From Flavobacteriaceae bacterium (lineage in GTDB: Bacteria; Bacteroidota; Bacteroidia; Flavobacteriales; Flavobacteriaceae), in assembly GCA_002862805.1 (NCBI GenBank), contig PKEA01000062.1, forward strand, positions 1 through 64,000: DNA of 64,000 bases. The letters run 5' to 3'. Positions 53,508-62,184 of the stretch are shown here, one piece after another. Position numbers and translations under genes: made by a program. Position 1 is the first letter of the stretch; every line of letters begins with the position of its first letter. The notes below the pieces were generated by a model. The model made no database searches. It saw only the letters and a list, made by a program, of their open reading frames with translations, and was not told the DNA's origin.

Positions 53508-54233
53508 TTAAACCATTTTCCTAGCCTTTTCTAAATCTTCTGGCGTATCAATTCCGATACTTCCGTGAGCAGTTTCAACCATTTTAATACGTTTTCCATA
53601 TTCTAAATAACGAAGTTGTTCTAGTTTTTCAGAAGCTTCTAAAGAAAGCATAGGTAAACTGTAAAAATCCAATAAAGCTTGTTTTCTAAACGCATAAATT
53701 CCAATATGTTTCATGTAACGAACACCTACATTTTCTTCTCTTGGAAAAGGAATTACCGAACGCGAAAAATACAAGGCAAAATTTTGTTGGTCTACTATAA
53801 CTTTTACGTTATTCGGACTGTTAATTTCTTCTTTATCAGTAATTTGAAACATTAATGAAGCTAAGTCTACTTTTTTATCGCTATCTTTTTTGAAAACATT
53901 AATTAATTCTTCCAATGGTTTTTTATCGATAAAAGGTTCGTCGCCTTGTACATTTACTACAACATCAACATCAATATTTTCAACTGCTTCCGCTATTCTA
54001 TCGCTTCCACTTTCATGTTCTTTTATACTCATTATTGCTTTTCCGTTATGGGCAATAATTTCGTTATATATTAAGGTAGAATCGGTAACTACAAAAACAT
54101 CATCAAATAAATTTGTAGCAATTGCAGCTTCATAGGTTCTCACTATTACAGATTTTCCACCTAAATCTTGCATTAATTTTGCAGGAAAACGTGTAGATGC
54201 ATAACGAGCTGGAATAACGGCGATGATTTTCAT
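53508..54233 (-). CDS. kdsB: 3-deoxy-manno-octulosonate cytidylyltransferase
   Basis: KdsB activates Kdo to CMP-Kdo for lipopolysaccharide core synthesis. It is 241 residues with the nucleotide-binding start [51 protein letters not shown] substrate motif, the strand [19 protein letters not shown] and the final [19 protein letters not shown]. It is 28 bases upstream of the ABC unit's lipoprotein start, so transcription may continue into it. It follows the RecD-like gene on the same strand. Confidence 0.96.
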   Translation of the reverse strand: MKIIAVIPARYASTRFPAKLMQDLGGKSVIVRTYEAAIATNLFDDVFVVTDSTLIYNEIIAHNGKAIMSIKEHESGSDRIAEAVENIDVDVVVNVQGDEPFIDKKPLEELINVFKKDSDKKVDLASLMFQITDKEEINSPNNVKVIVDQQNFALYFSRSVIPFPREENVGVRYMKHIGIYAFRKQALLDFYSLPMLSLEASEKLEQLRYLEYGKRIKMVETAHGSIGIDTPEDLEKARKMV

Positions 54234-54279
54234 GTGACTTTGTCTGTTTTAAAATGCTAAGATAAAATGTTTTTGTTTT

Positions 54280-55701
54280 TTATTGTTCAAAATATTCATC
54301 TTTAAATCCTATTAAGTATAATTTTTCTTTAGCACGAGTAATTGCAGTGTATAACCAACGAATATAATCTTTATCAATACCATTTGGTAAATATGGTTGT
54401 TCTACAAAAACAGTGTGCCATTGTCCTCCTTGGGATTTATGACAGGTCATAGCATACGAAAACTTTACTTGTAACGCATTAAATTGAGGATTATTTTTAA
54501 CGTTTAAGAACTTTTTATACTGACTTTCGCCTTCATAATCTTTCATTACTTCATTATATAAAGTATTGGATTCATCATACGTTAATGATGGGGATTCGCT
54601 TGTAATAGTGTCTAATAAAAGCTCCACTTCAAACGGAATTTGATTGGGATAATCAATCATTCTGATTTTTACTGAAGCAAATCGAAAACCATACAACTCT
54701 CTAATTTTGAAGATTTCTAAAACCTCAATAATATCTCCATTTGCAATGAAATCGGTATCTTTTGAATCTTTTAACCAAAAATAATTGTTTTTTACAACCA
54801 TTAATAAATCGCCCGAAGACAATTCTGACTCTCTTGATAAAATGGTAGTTCGAATTTGGTGATTGTATTGATTGGCTCTTTTATTAGAACGAACAATAAA
54901 AGCAGTTTCTTCTGGTCCATTTTTATCAAATGAATCATAAATTGCATCTTGAATATCGTAACCGTCTTGTAAACGAACAATATCTTTAAAATCTCCTAAT
55001 GAAAATTTGAACGCATCATAAAAGTGAGATTTTAAAAGTTCTCGAAGTTCAGTTGCATTATACAAAATACCGGAAAACTCTTCTTGACGCATTACTTCGT
55101 CTAGTTCAATTCCATAAACTTCTTTATCAAAATGCATTGATAATGTTTCGTTATTTAATGCCGGGCTTACATCCATATTTATTGGAGGAAGTTGCGCCGT
55201 ATCACCTATAAAAATAATTTTACAATTTTGACCTGCATCGACATAAAACATTAAATCATCTAAAAGCGAACCGTTTTCATAGAGTTTAGTTTCCTGATAA
55301 GAGTCAGAAATCATTGAAGATTCATCTACAATAAAAATAGTGTTTTTAAACTTATTAGGTTGTAATGTAAAAGAAACACCACCCGACTTACTTTTCTTCG
55401 GAAAATAAATACGCTTGTGTATTGTAAAAGCAGGTTTTTGCGAATAATTACTAATTACTTTTGCGGCTCGACCTGTTGGAGCTAAAAGCACATATTTTTT
55501 ATCGGCTTTTTGAAGATAATTGACCAAAGTAGAAATGATCGTGGTTTTACCTGTTCCAGCATAACCTTTGAGTACAAATAGTTCATCTTTGTTATTACTA
55601 ATGACAAATTCTGCAATTTTTTGAAAAAAAATATCCTGTTTTAATGTAGGATTAAAAGGAAATTTATCTCGTAACGTTTTGTAAAACAATGCAGAAGTCA
55701 T
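54280..55701 (-). CDS. RecD-like superfamily 1B DNA helicase
   Basis: This 473-residue ATP-dependent DNA helicase has motif I LKGYAGTGKTTIISTLV, motif Ia APTGRAAKVIS, motif II FIVDESSMISD, motif III FIGDTAQLPPIN, motif V YAMTCHKSQGGQWHTVFV and motif VI RWLYTAITRAKEKLYL. It is shorter than RecD2 (no long N-terminal region) and is the form often annotated as exodeoxyribonuclease V or an AAA ATPase in Flavobacteria. RecB and RecC are not present nearby. It probably unwinds DNA in repair or replication restart. Confidence 0.92.
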   Translation of the reverse strand: MTSALFYKTLRDKFPFNPTLKQDIFFQKIAEFVISNNKDELFVLKGYAGTGKTTIISTLVNYLQKADKKYVLLAPTGRAAKVISNYSQKPAFTIHKRIYFPKKSKSGGVSFTLQPNKFKNTIFIVDESSMISDSYQETKLYENGSLLDDLMFYVDAGQNCKIIFIGDTAQLPPINMDVSPALNNETLSMHFDKEVYGIELDEVMRQEEFSGILYNATELRELLKSHFYDAFKFSLGDFKDIVRLQDGYDIQDAIYDSFDKNGPEETAFIVRSNKRANQYNHQIRTTILSRESELSSGDLLMVVKNNYFWLKDSKDTDFIANGDIIEVLEIFKIRELYGFRFASVKIRMIDYPNQIPFEVELLLDTITSESPSLTYDESNTLYNEVMKDYEGESQYKKFLNVKNNPQFNALQVKFSYAMTCHKSQGGQWHTVFVEQPYLPNGIDKDYIRWLYTAITRAKEKLYLIGFKDEYFEQ

Positions 55702-55783
55702 TTTAAGATGTTTAGGCTTATAGATTTTTTCAAATATACAGATGATTTTTAGAAGAATTTCTTTTAAGAAGAAAAAAAAATTG

Positions 55784-55791
55784 TAGATTTG
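55784..55791 (+). promoter_or_regulatory. probable -7 promoter box for the 55825 operon
   Basis: TAGATTTG matches TAnnTTTG, 33 bases before the ATG at 55825. A -33 TTG at good spacing was not found. Confidence 0.4.
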
Positions 55792-55824
55792 CGTACCTAT
55801 TAAACTAAAAAATATATACTATTT

Positions 55825-56586
55825 ATGTTAGAACTTGCTATTTATTTAGTCGTTTTGATTGTATTAGTCTTCGGATTAGTAAAATTGATTGATAAATTTG
55901 TCTCTCCAAAAGGAAGAACTATTGTTTCTGTTGTATTGTGGATTGTTTCATTATTCTTAGGATATTTAATTTATTCTTCTGTAATGAAGCCTATCGAATT
56001 TGAAAAAGCAAAAGCTGATCGTTATGAAATGGCTGTTAATAAATTGCTTGACATCAAAAAAGCACAATCTGGTTATAAAACTGTTTATGGTAAATATGCA
56101 GATACTTTTGAAGAGTTGATTCGTTTTATTGAAAACGAAAAATTCTCAATTGTTTCTCGTAAAGATACTATCGTAATTGATGCTGTAAAAAATGCTGCTT
56201 TTGGTATAACTACAGACGGAACCGGTGAAGGAGGTTTCTTTAAAGATATTGTAAAAATTGATACTTTAGGAACTGTTAGTGTAAAAGATTCGTTATTTAA
56301 AAATACTAATCGCTACAAAAACATGAAAGAAGTTAAAATTGGTGATTTAGTAGTTCCTATTTCTTTGAAAACGTCTAGTATTATTAGAAATGAAACTAAA
56401 GTTTCTACTTTTCAATGTATTATTGACAAAAACTTATTATTATCTGATTTAGATCAAGATTTAGTAGCAAGTGAAAATAAAGTAGAAGGAATTGATAAAA
56501 TTAACGGTGACCAAATTATTTTAGGTTCTTTAGAAGAAGCTTCAGTAACAGGTAACTGGCCTAAAAAATATGGTAGTAACGAATAA
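55825..56586 (+). CDS. membrane protein of unknown function
   Basis: This 253-residue protein has two N-terminal TM helices (YLVVLIVLVFGLVKLIDKF and IVSVVLWIVSLFLGYLIYSS). A soluble domain follows with a helix KADRYEMAVNKLLDIKKAQSGYK and YGKYADTFEELIRFIENEKF, then beta strands. The helix and YADTF element resemble those of type IV pilin-like or G-protein-like periplasmic domains, but no family is certain. It overlaps the DUF3822 gene by 17 bases and is always with it and rsmD in relatives as I recall. Confidence 0.8.
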   Translation: MLELAIYLVVLIVLVFGLVKLIDKFVSPKGRTIVSVVLWIVSLFLGYLIYSSVMKPIEFEKAKADRYEMAVNKLLDIKKAQSGYKTVYGKYADTFEELIRFIENEKFSIVSRKDTIVIDAVKNAAFGITTDGTGEGGFFKDIVKIDTLGTVSVKDSLFKNTNRYKNMKEVKIGDLVVPISLKTSSIIRNETKVSTFQCIIDKNLLLSDLDQDLVASENKVEGIDKINGDQIILGSLEEASVTGNWPKKYGSNE

Positions 56587-57382
56587 CGATATTACACAAA
56601 AGAATTATAAAAAGTTGTCCATTCAAATTTCTTTGAGTGGACTTTCTTTTTGTGTCTTTGACCTTCTTACAAATACAGTTTTATCTGTTCAGTCTGTTGT
56701 ATTTACTAAAAATAGTATTATTGAAGAAGCTCTTTGGAAAGTATTTATTGATTACCCTATTCTTACTCAAAATTATGATGAAGTTATTGTTTTACATGAT
56801 AACAACTTAAATACATTTGTTCCAAAATCATTATTTGACGAAAAATATTTAGGAAGTTATTTACAATATAATGTTAAGGTTTTTGAAACTGATTTATTTA
56901 ATTTTGATACAATTTCATCAAATGAAATGAATAACGTTTATGTTCCATATGTAAACATCAACAACTTCTTATTAGACCAATACAGTTCATTTAATTACAA
57001 GCATAAAAATTCTATTTTAGTAGAACGTTTATTAAATTTGAACAATTCTTTACACGAAAAAGAAGTTTATATTCATTTTCAGTCTAATTATTTTGAAATT
57101 ATTGTGCTAAAAGGAAATAAATTAATCTTTTTTAACTCATTTGAATACAGTTCGCCTGAAGATTTTATTTATTACATTTTATTTACTTTTGAACAACTTC
57201 AATTGAATCCAGAATCTATTTCAGTAAAAATTTTAGGAACAATTTCTAAAGATTCTGACTATTTTATAATAGCATATAAATACATTAGAAATTGTAATTT
57301 ATTTGACACTTTTATTTTACCATCTACATTTGGTAAATCAGAAGATGAAATAAGAAATCATTTTATCCTTTTTCACGCATGA
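56570..57382 (+). CDS. DUF3822 family protein (actin-like ATPase fold)
   Basis: This 270-residue protein starts LSIQISLSGLSFCVFDLLTNTVLS, the phosphate-1-like strand pair of an ASKHA fold. It continues with DNNLNTFVPKSLFDEKYLGSYLQYN, NVYVPYVNINNFLLDQYSSF and YIHFQSNYFEIIVLKGNKLIFFNSFEYSS, matching DUF3822. The family occurs mainly in Bacteroidetes and its role is unknown. It overlaps the preceding gene by 17 bases and rsmD by 4, so all three are one unit. Confidence 0.88.
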   Translation: MVVTNNDITQKNYKKLSIQISLSGLSFCVFDLLTNTVLSVQSVVFTKNSIIEEALWKVFIDYPILTQNYDEVIVLHDNNLNTFVPKSLFDEKYLGSYLQYNVKVFETDLFNFDTISSNEMNNVYVPYVNINNFLLDQYSSFNYKHKNSILVERLLNLNNSLHEKEVYIHFQSNYFEIIVLKGNKLIFFNSFEYSSPEDFIYYILFTFEQLQLNPESISVKILGTISKDSDYFIIAYKYIRNCNLFDTFILPSTFGKSEDEIRNHFILFHA

Positions 57383-57936
57383 GAATAATATCTGGAAAAT
57401 ACAAAGGCAGACGTTTAACTGCTCCAAAAAAATTACCCGTTCGCCCTACAACTGACATGGCAAAAGAAGCTTTGTTTAATATTTTAAACAATCATTTTAA
57501 TTTTACCGAATTAAAAATTCTTGAGCTTTTTGCAGGAACTGGAAACATTAGTTATGAATTTGCATCTAGAGGAAGCGCTCCTATTACTTGTGTTGATGGT
57601 GATTTTGGTTGTGTAAGTTATATAAAAAAGATATCAACAGAATTTGACTTTGATATTACAGCTATAAAAAGTGATGCTTTTAAGTTTTTAGAGCGTTGTA
57701 AAAGTTCATTCGATATCGTTTTTGCTGATCCACCTTATGGGTTAACACAACAGCAATTTGAAAATATTTCTACTTTAGTTTTTGAGAACAATTTGTTAGA
57801 TGAAGAAGGAATGTTAATTATTGAACATTCAAAAGATACAAAACTTGAAAAAATGCCGTACTTTTCATTTGCAAAAAGTTATGGTGGAACCACTTTTTCG
57901 TTTTTTGAGTTTGAAGTTTCAGATGAAGAAGAGTAA
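57379..57936 (+). CDS. rsmD: 16S rRNA (guanine966-N2)-methyltransferase
   Basis: RsmD methylates G966 of 16S rRNA during 30S assembly. It is 185 residues. It has the RNA-binding start MRIISGKYKGRRLTAPKKLPVRPTTDMAKEALFNIL, the SAM motif ILELFAGTGNISYEFASRG, acidic VDGDFGCV and the N6/N2-type catalytic motif ADPPYG. The start overlaps the DUF3822 stop (ATGA). It ends directly against the convergent flavoenzyme gene. Confidence 0.96.
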   Translation: MRIISGKYKGRRLTAPKKLPVRPTTDMAKEALFNILNNHFNFTELKILELFAGTGNISYEFASRGSAPITCVDGDFGCVSYIKKISTEFDFDITAIKSDAFKFLERCKSSFDIVFADPPYGLTQQQFENISTLVFENNLLDEEGMLIIEHSKDTKLEKMPYFSFAKSYGGTTFSFFEFEVSDEEE

Positions 57937-58605
57937 TTAACTTTCAAAAATTAAACTGTCAGAACTAGCTCCTAAATCTTTTAGAATTCTTAATATATCT
58001 TGAACAAAATCAGTTGGGCCACAAACATAAAAATGTTGACTAAAATCCGCTATGTTTTCAATAAGAAAATTTCTGTCAATTCGTTTTCCTTTAAAACCCA
58101 CAACACCTTCTCTGGTTAAAACATGAAGAATATCTTGCTTAAACATTCTGTTTAATTCATTAAAAGCAATAATATCTAAAGACGTTTTATTTACAAAAAT
58201 AAGCTTATTTCCTCTAAGTTTATTTCTCTTATATAAATCCCTAAAAATGGCTAAAAATGGAGTAATTCCAGTTCCTGCAGCGATAAAAATACCTGGCTTT
58301 TCAAAGTGAATAGCGCCAAAAATATCATGCAAAATTAATTCGTCGCCTTTGTTTATTCCGGCTAATTTATTGGTAACTCCTTTATGTTCATTGTATATTT
58401 TTACAATAAATTCAAGATCTTTTGTTTCTTTTTGATTAGTAAAAGTAAAAGGACGTAATTCATTTTTCCATTCAGGTTCGTTAATAGAAATATTTACTGC
58501 TTGTCCAGGAATAAAATCAAAATCTTTAGGTTTTTCAACTACAAAACGTTTTACATCATGGTTAATGAAGTTAGATTCAATTACTTTAACGATATGATTA
58601 CTCAT
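57937..58605 (-). CDS. FAD-dependent ferredoxin/flavodoxin reductase-like protein
   Basis: This 222-residue two-domain FNR-type oxidoreductase has an FAD domain with ELRPFTFTNQ (the RxYS/T-like motif) and a NAD(P) domain with IFIAAGTGITPFLAIFRDL. It ends with YVCGPTDFVQDILRILKDLGASSDSLIFES. No iron-sulphur domain is attached. It should shuttle electrons between a nicotinamide and a small carrier protein. It stands alone between rsmD and rnpB, so the partner is unknown. Confidence 0.9.
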   Translation of the reverse strand: MSNHIVKVIESNFINHDVKRFVVEKPKDFDFIPGQAVNISINEPEWKNELRPFTFTNQKETKDLEFIVKIYNEHKGVTNKLAGINKGDELILHDIFGAIHFEKPGIFIAAGTGITPFLAIFRDLYKRNKLRGNKLIFVNKTSLDIIAFNELNRMFKQDILHVLTREGVVGFKGKRIDRNFLIENIADFSQHFYVCGPTDFVQDILRILKDLGASSDSLIFES

Positions 58606-58626
58606 AAAAAAGATTTAAAATTAAAA

Positions 58627-58952
58627 AAAGCAGACCTATAAGCCGGATTCTGTATTCCAATAAATTGAAACCCTTATCATTTATCTAGATTTTACATTAC
58701 TGTAAAACTCAAGCTGCCTACCCTTCAGCATCGAACGAGTCGCCCTTATTTTAGCGAACTAAAAATTGCTGATATACTTGACATTTCACCGCATAGAGTT
58801 TACCTGGTTTCACTACAGCATTACCTGTACATACTTTCTGTTGCACTTGTCCTCACCTCTCGGCGGATGGGCGTTACCCATTATGCTACTCTTTGGTGTC
58901 CGGACTTTCCTCCCTTTCGATGAATCGAAACGACGATAAGGCGGTCTGCTTT
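58627..58952 (-). ncRNA. rnpB: RNase P RNA (class A)
   Basis: The catalytic RNA of RNase P removes tRNA 5' leaders. On the minus strand the 5' end AAAGCAGACC pairs with the 3' GGTCTGCTTT to form P1. The universal core GAGGAAAGTCCGGACACC begins about 40 bases in. The ACAGAATCCGGCTTATAGG element closes the molecule near the 3' end. A T run follows P1 and can act as the terminator. The length is about 326 nucleotides. Confidence 0.97.
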
Positions 58953-58953
58953 G

Positions 58954-58961
58954 CAAATTTA
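58954..58961 (-). promoter_or_regulatory. rnpB -7 promoter box
   Basis: The minus strand reads TAAATTTG directly before the RNase P RNA, so transcription would begin at or within a few bases of P1. No standard -33 element was found. Confidence 0.6.
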
Positions 58962-59060
58962 AAATTTAGAATTCACATTAATGCTATTTCTCTCATATTA
59001 TTTGTGAATAACTTTTAGTAATCTTTTAATTCTACTATTTTACAATCTTTAAATTAAATC

Positions 59061-59068
59061 TATATTTG
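59061..59068 (+). promoter_or_regulatory. dnaX -7 promoter box
   Basis: TATATTTG is an exact TAnnTTTG match 17 bases before the dnaX start codon. No -33 TTG is seen at normal spacing. Confidence 0.45.
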
Positions 59069-59084
59069 TAGATCAATAGAAATA

Positions 59085-60805
59085 ATGGAACAGTTTATAG
59101 TATCAGCCAGAAAATATCGTCCGCAAACATTTAAAGATGTTGTGGGGCAACGTGCTATAACAAATACTCTATTAAATGCTATTGAAACCAATCATTTAGC
59201 ACAAGCACTTTTATTTACAGGACCAAGAGGTGTTGGTAAAACAACTTGTGCGCGTATTCTAGCTCGTAAAATTAACCAAGAAGGTTATGATGATCCTTTA
59301 GAAGATTTTTCATTTAATGTTTTTGAATTAGATGCAGCTTCAAATAATGGTGTTGATGATATTAGAAGTATTATTGACCAAGTGAGAATACCTCCTCAAA
59401 CTGGAAAATACAAAGTTTATATTATTGACGAGGTTCATATGCTTTCATCAGCAGCTTTTAATGCTTTTCTTAAAACATTAGAAGAGCCACCAAAACATGC
59501 TATTTTTATTTTAGCGACTACTGAAAAACATAAGATTATACCAACGATACTTTCGAGATGTCAAATATTTGATTTTAAGAGAATTACGGTTAATGACGCT
59601 AAAGAACATTTAGCCGAAATAGCAAATGAACAAGGTGTAACTTTTGAAGATGATGCTTTGCATATTATTGCTCAAAAAGCAGATGGTGCAATGCGTGATG
59701 CTTTATCTATTTTTGATAGAGTGGTTTCTTATTGCGGAAATAACCTTACTAGGCAAGCAGTTACTGAAAATTTAAATGTTTTAGATTTTGAATATTATAT
59801 CAAAATAACAGATTTGTTATTAGAAAATAAAATTCCAGAATTGCTTATTTCTTATAATGATATCTTAGCCAAAGGTTTTGATGGACATCATTTTATTGCT
59901 GGTTTAGCCTCGCATTTTAGAGATTTATTGGTATGCCAAAATCCTGCAACATTAGTGCTTTTAGAATCTGGTGAGCAAGCAAGATTATTGTATCAACAAC
60001 AATCTGTTAAAGCTTCTCAATCATTTTTACTTCAAGGAATTGAATTGGCTAATGATTGTGACTTGAAATTCAAACAAAGTCAAAATCAACGCTTATTAGT
60101 TGAATTATGCTTAATGCAAATTGCCTCTATCAACTTTGATGGAGAAAAAAAAAAGCTAAATCCTATATAATTCCTGCTACATATTTTAGAAATAGTTCTT
60201 ATTCTATTGTAGAACAGACTTCTAAAGTTGTGAAAAATGAAGAAATCCCTATTCAACCAATTATTGTATCTAATATAGTTGAAGAAGTTAAACAACCTAT
60301 TTTAGATAAAACTAATATCACTCCTGAAAATAAAAATAAGTCTGAAACAAAAATTTCGGCTTTATCTTTATCAAGTATTAAAGCTAAAAAGGAGTTAGAA
60401 GCAAAACAACTTATTCATACTAAACACGATGGAGAATTACCTACAGAAACTTTCTCTGAAACTAACATGTTATTATTGTGGAATAAATTTGCTGCACGTT
60501 TAGCTGACCAAAACAAAAGGCTAATGGCAACTTATATGCTAATGAGTAAACCAACTCTAAATTGTCCTATAATAACGATTGAACTTCCAAATGAAAGTAC
60601 AAAAATAGAATTTGAAGCCGGAAATAATGAACTTTTAGGCTATTTAAGAGGAAAGCTTCATAACCATGACATTACAATTGAAGTAATAGTAAATGAGACG
60701 GTAGAAACAAAATATGCTTTTACTCCAGATGATAAGTATGAGAAGCTCAAAAGTATAAACCCTACAATGGAATTACTGAAGAAAGTTTTTGATTTAGATG
60801 TATAA
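59085..60805 (+). CDS. dnaX: DNA polymerase III subunits gamma/tau, made by -1 slippage at an A10 run
   Basis: DnaX is the clamp-loader ATPase that also links polymerase cores. The zero frame (59085-60170, 361 residues) holds the full ATPase: Walker A FTGPRGVGKTTCARIL, IIDEVHMLSSAAFNAFLKTLEEPP, sensor 1 FILATTEKHKIIPTILSRCQ and domain III. It ends just after GEKKK with a stop at 60168. At 60145-60155 there are ten A then G, which includes A AAA AAG. A -1 change there continues as SYIIPATYFRNSSY and runs to 60805, giving a 573-residue tau. The continuation is clearly coding. The short zero-frame product would be gamma. A zinc-binding cysteine cluster, common in other DnaX, is not seen (TCARILARKINQEG only). 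Confidence 0.9.
60145..60155 (+). other. dnaX slippage site (A10-G)
   Basis: Ten consecutive A then G, read GAA AAA AAA AAG in the zero frame. It contains the heptamer A AAA AAG used for -1 ribosomal frameshifting in E. coli dnaX. It is also long enough for the transcriptional slippage known from Thermus dnaX. No obvious downstream stem-loop was found, which favours transcriptional slippage. Confidence 0.75.
60156..60805 (+). CDS. tau-specific C-terminal region of DnaX (reached only by frame change)
   Basis: This reading frame is open from the A10 run to the stop at 60805. It opens with a short linker (SYIIPATYFRNSSYSIVEQ), then a charged low-complexity stretch and a folded C-terminal domain (LLLWNKFAARLADQNKRLMA, FEAGNNELLGYLRGKLHNHD, ending LKKVFDLDV). 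In tau this region contacts the polymerase. There is an in-frame ATG at 60230, but no sign that it is an independent gene. It is preserved without stops, so slippage is probably functional. Confidence 0.7.
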
Positions 60806-60810
60806 TAAAT

Positions 60811-60840
60811 AATAGAGCTCTGAATTATCAGAGCTCTATT
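60811..60840. terminator. bidirectional terminator after dnaX
   Basis: The perfect 13-bp hairpin AATAGAGCTCTGA-ATTA-TCAGAGCTCTATT lies between the convergent dnaX and CAP-domain genes. Confidence 0.88.
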
Positions 60841-60864
60841 ATTACAACTAACTTTAAAAATATA

Positions 60865-61362
60865 CTATTTTTTTATAAACATATTCGTATAATATTTTCT
60901 TCCTTCTTGATCCATTCGAATAGAAATACCATAATGTGTATAATCTCCTTCTAAATTTGCTTTATGACCAGTACTCGCAATCCATGCATTAAGAGCAGCT
61001 TGTGGTGTAGAAAACCCAAATGCTACATTTTCTCCAACTCTATAAGCACCTAAAACTTGTTGTAAATTTGTTTTTCTTTCTGTAAAACCATCGTGATTTA
61101 CAGAATTTGTTGCAATCATATAAGAATTATGTTCTTCTGATTTATACGAAATATGTTCGATAATTTCTAAAGGACTTAAATTATTATCAACTCTATATGT
61201 GTTGACTAAATCTAATAATTCTAATTCAATTGAATCGTGAGAATACGATTTCTGAGTTTCTGTTACAGTAGGTGTTGAAACAGATTCTGAATCAGAAGAA
61301 CAAGAAGTTAAGGTAAATGTTGAAAAAATTAGGGCAAAAAGGATAAATTTTGTGTTTTTCAT
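60865..61362 (-). CDS. CAP/SCP-domain lipoprotein
   Basis: This 165-residue lipoprotein has the leader MKNTKFILFALIFSTFTLTSC followed by Ser-rich sequence. A CAP (cysteine-rich secretory/PR-1) domain follows, as in the bacterial YkwD type: LLDLVNTYRVDNNLSPL, KSEEHNSYMIATNSVNHDGF, VGENVAFGFSTPQAALNAWIASTGHKANLEG, YYTNMFIKK. The His-Glu-His cavity residues are kept. ATG 61362 was chosen over 61374 because it opens the lipoprotein leader. Its function is unknown; many relatives are extracellular. Confidence 0.9.
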   Translation of the reverse strand: MKNTKFILFALIFSTFTLTSCSSDSESVSTPTVTETQKSYSHDSIELELLDLVNTYRVDNNLSPLEIIEHISYKSEEHNSYMIATNSVNHDGFTERKTNLQQVLGAYRVGENVAFGFSTPQAALNAWIASTGHKANLEGDYTHYGISIRMDQEGRKYYTNMFIKK

Positions 61363-61460
61363 AATCGTCATCATTTAATGTCTTTTTGTAATTTCAGTAA
61401 TCAATAAATCGATTAACTGTTTGATTTTCAAGACAAATGTACAACAACTACGATAACATG

Positions 61461-61468
61461 CAAATATA
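61461..61468 (-). promoter_or_regulatory. candidate -7 box for the CAP-domain gene
   Basis: The minus strand reads TATATTTG, about 99 bases before the start at 61362. No -33 match was found at usual spacing. Confidence 0.35.
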
Positions 61469-61515
61469 TTCGATGAAATGCATAAAATTTTAACACTTAT
61501 TTAAAAAACTGACTA

Positions 61516-62160
61516 TCAAGGAGATAACCTAAAGATATTCCAATCGTAATTTTCTGACAATTTATAAACTATTCTATCATGAAGTCTATTTGGACGACCT
61601 TGCCAAAATTCAACTTCTATAGGTTTTATAATAAATCCACCCCAATGATTAGGTCTTGGTATAGATTTTCCTTCAAATTTTTGTTCTAATTCTTTTAATT
61701 CATTTTCAAGAAAGTCTCTATTTGGAATAACTTCACTTTGTGAGGATGCTAAGGCGCCGAGTTTACTTCCATGTGGTCTAGAATCGAAATAATTATCTGA
61801 TATAATTTCTGAAGTTTTTTCAGCAATTCCTTTAATAATAACTTGTCGTTCTAAGGATGTCCAGAAAAAAGACAAACAAACATTTGGATTGTTTAAAATA
61901 GCCTTCCCTTTTTGAGAATTATAATTTGTATAGAATATGAAGCCTTCTTCATTATATTTTTTCAATAGCACTACTCTACTTTTTGGAAATCCATCTAAAC
62001 CTATTGTAGAAACAGTCATTGCATTAACTTCATCAACTCCTCCAAAATCTTCTACTTCATGAAACCATTTATGGAATAAATTAATTGGATCTTCAGGAAT
62101 TGAAGTCTCAACTAATTCACTTTTTTCGTATGATTTTCTATATTTTCCTAAATCTTTCAT
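61516..62160 (-). CDS. pdxH: pyridoxamine 5'-phosphate oxidase
   Basis: PdxH oxidises PNP or PMP to PLP with FMN in vitamin B6 salvage. It is 214 residues, standard length. It has the FMN-binding start YRKSYEKSELVE, AMTVSTIGLDGFPKSRVVLLKKYNEEGFIFYTNYNSQKG, SFFWTSLERQVIIKG and the C-terminal active-site region RPNHWGGFIIKPIEVEFWQGRPNRLHDR. It is 24 bases downstream of the ribonuclease Z gene on the same strand. Confidence 0.97.
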   Translation of the reverse strand: MKDLGKYRKSYEKSELVETSIPEDPINLFHKWFHEVEDFGGVDEVNAMTVSTIGLDGFPKSRVVLLKKYNEEGFIFYTNYNSQKGKAILNNPNVCLSFFWTSLERQVIIKGIAEKTSEIISDNYFDSRPHGSKLGALASSQSEVIPNRDFLENELKELEQKFEGKSIPRPNHWGGFIIKPIEVEFWQGRPNRLHDRIVYKLSENYDWNIFRLSP

Positions 62161-62184
62161 GATTAATTATGTTTTGATTTTTAA

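Noticed and set aside
60230..60805. A separate hypothetical gene starting with ATG at 60230
   Set aside because: The frame is open upstream to the A10 run and continues as the tau domain of dnaX. It is better explained as the -1 extension than as an independent gene.
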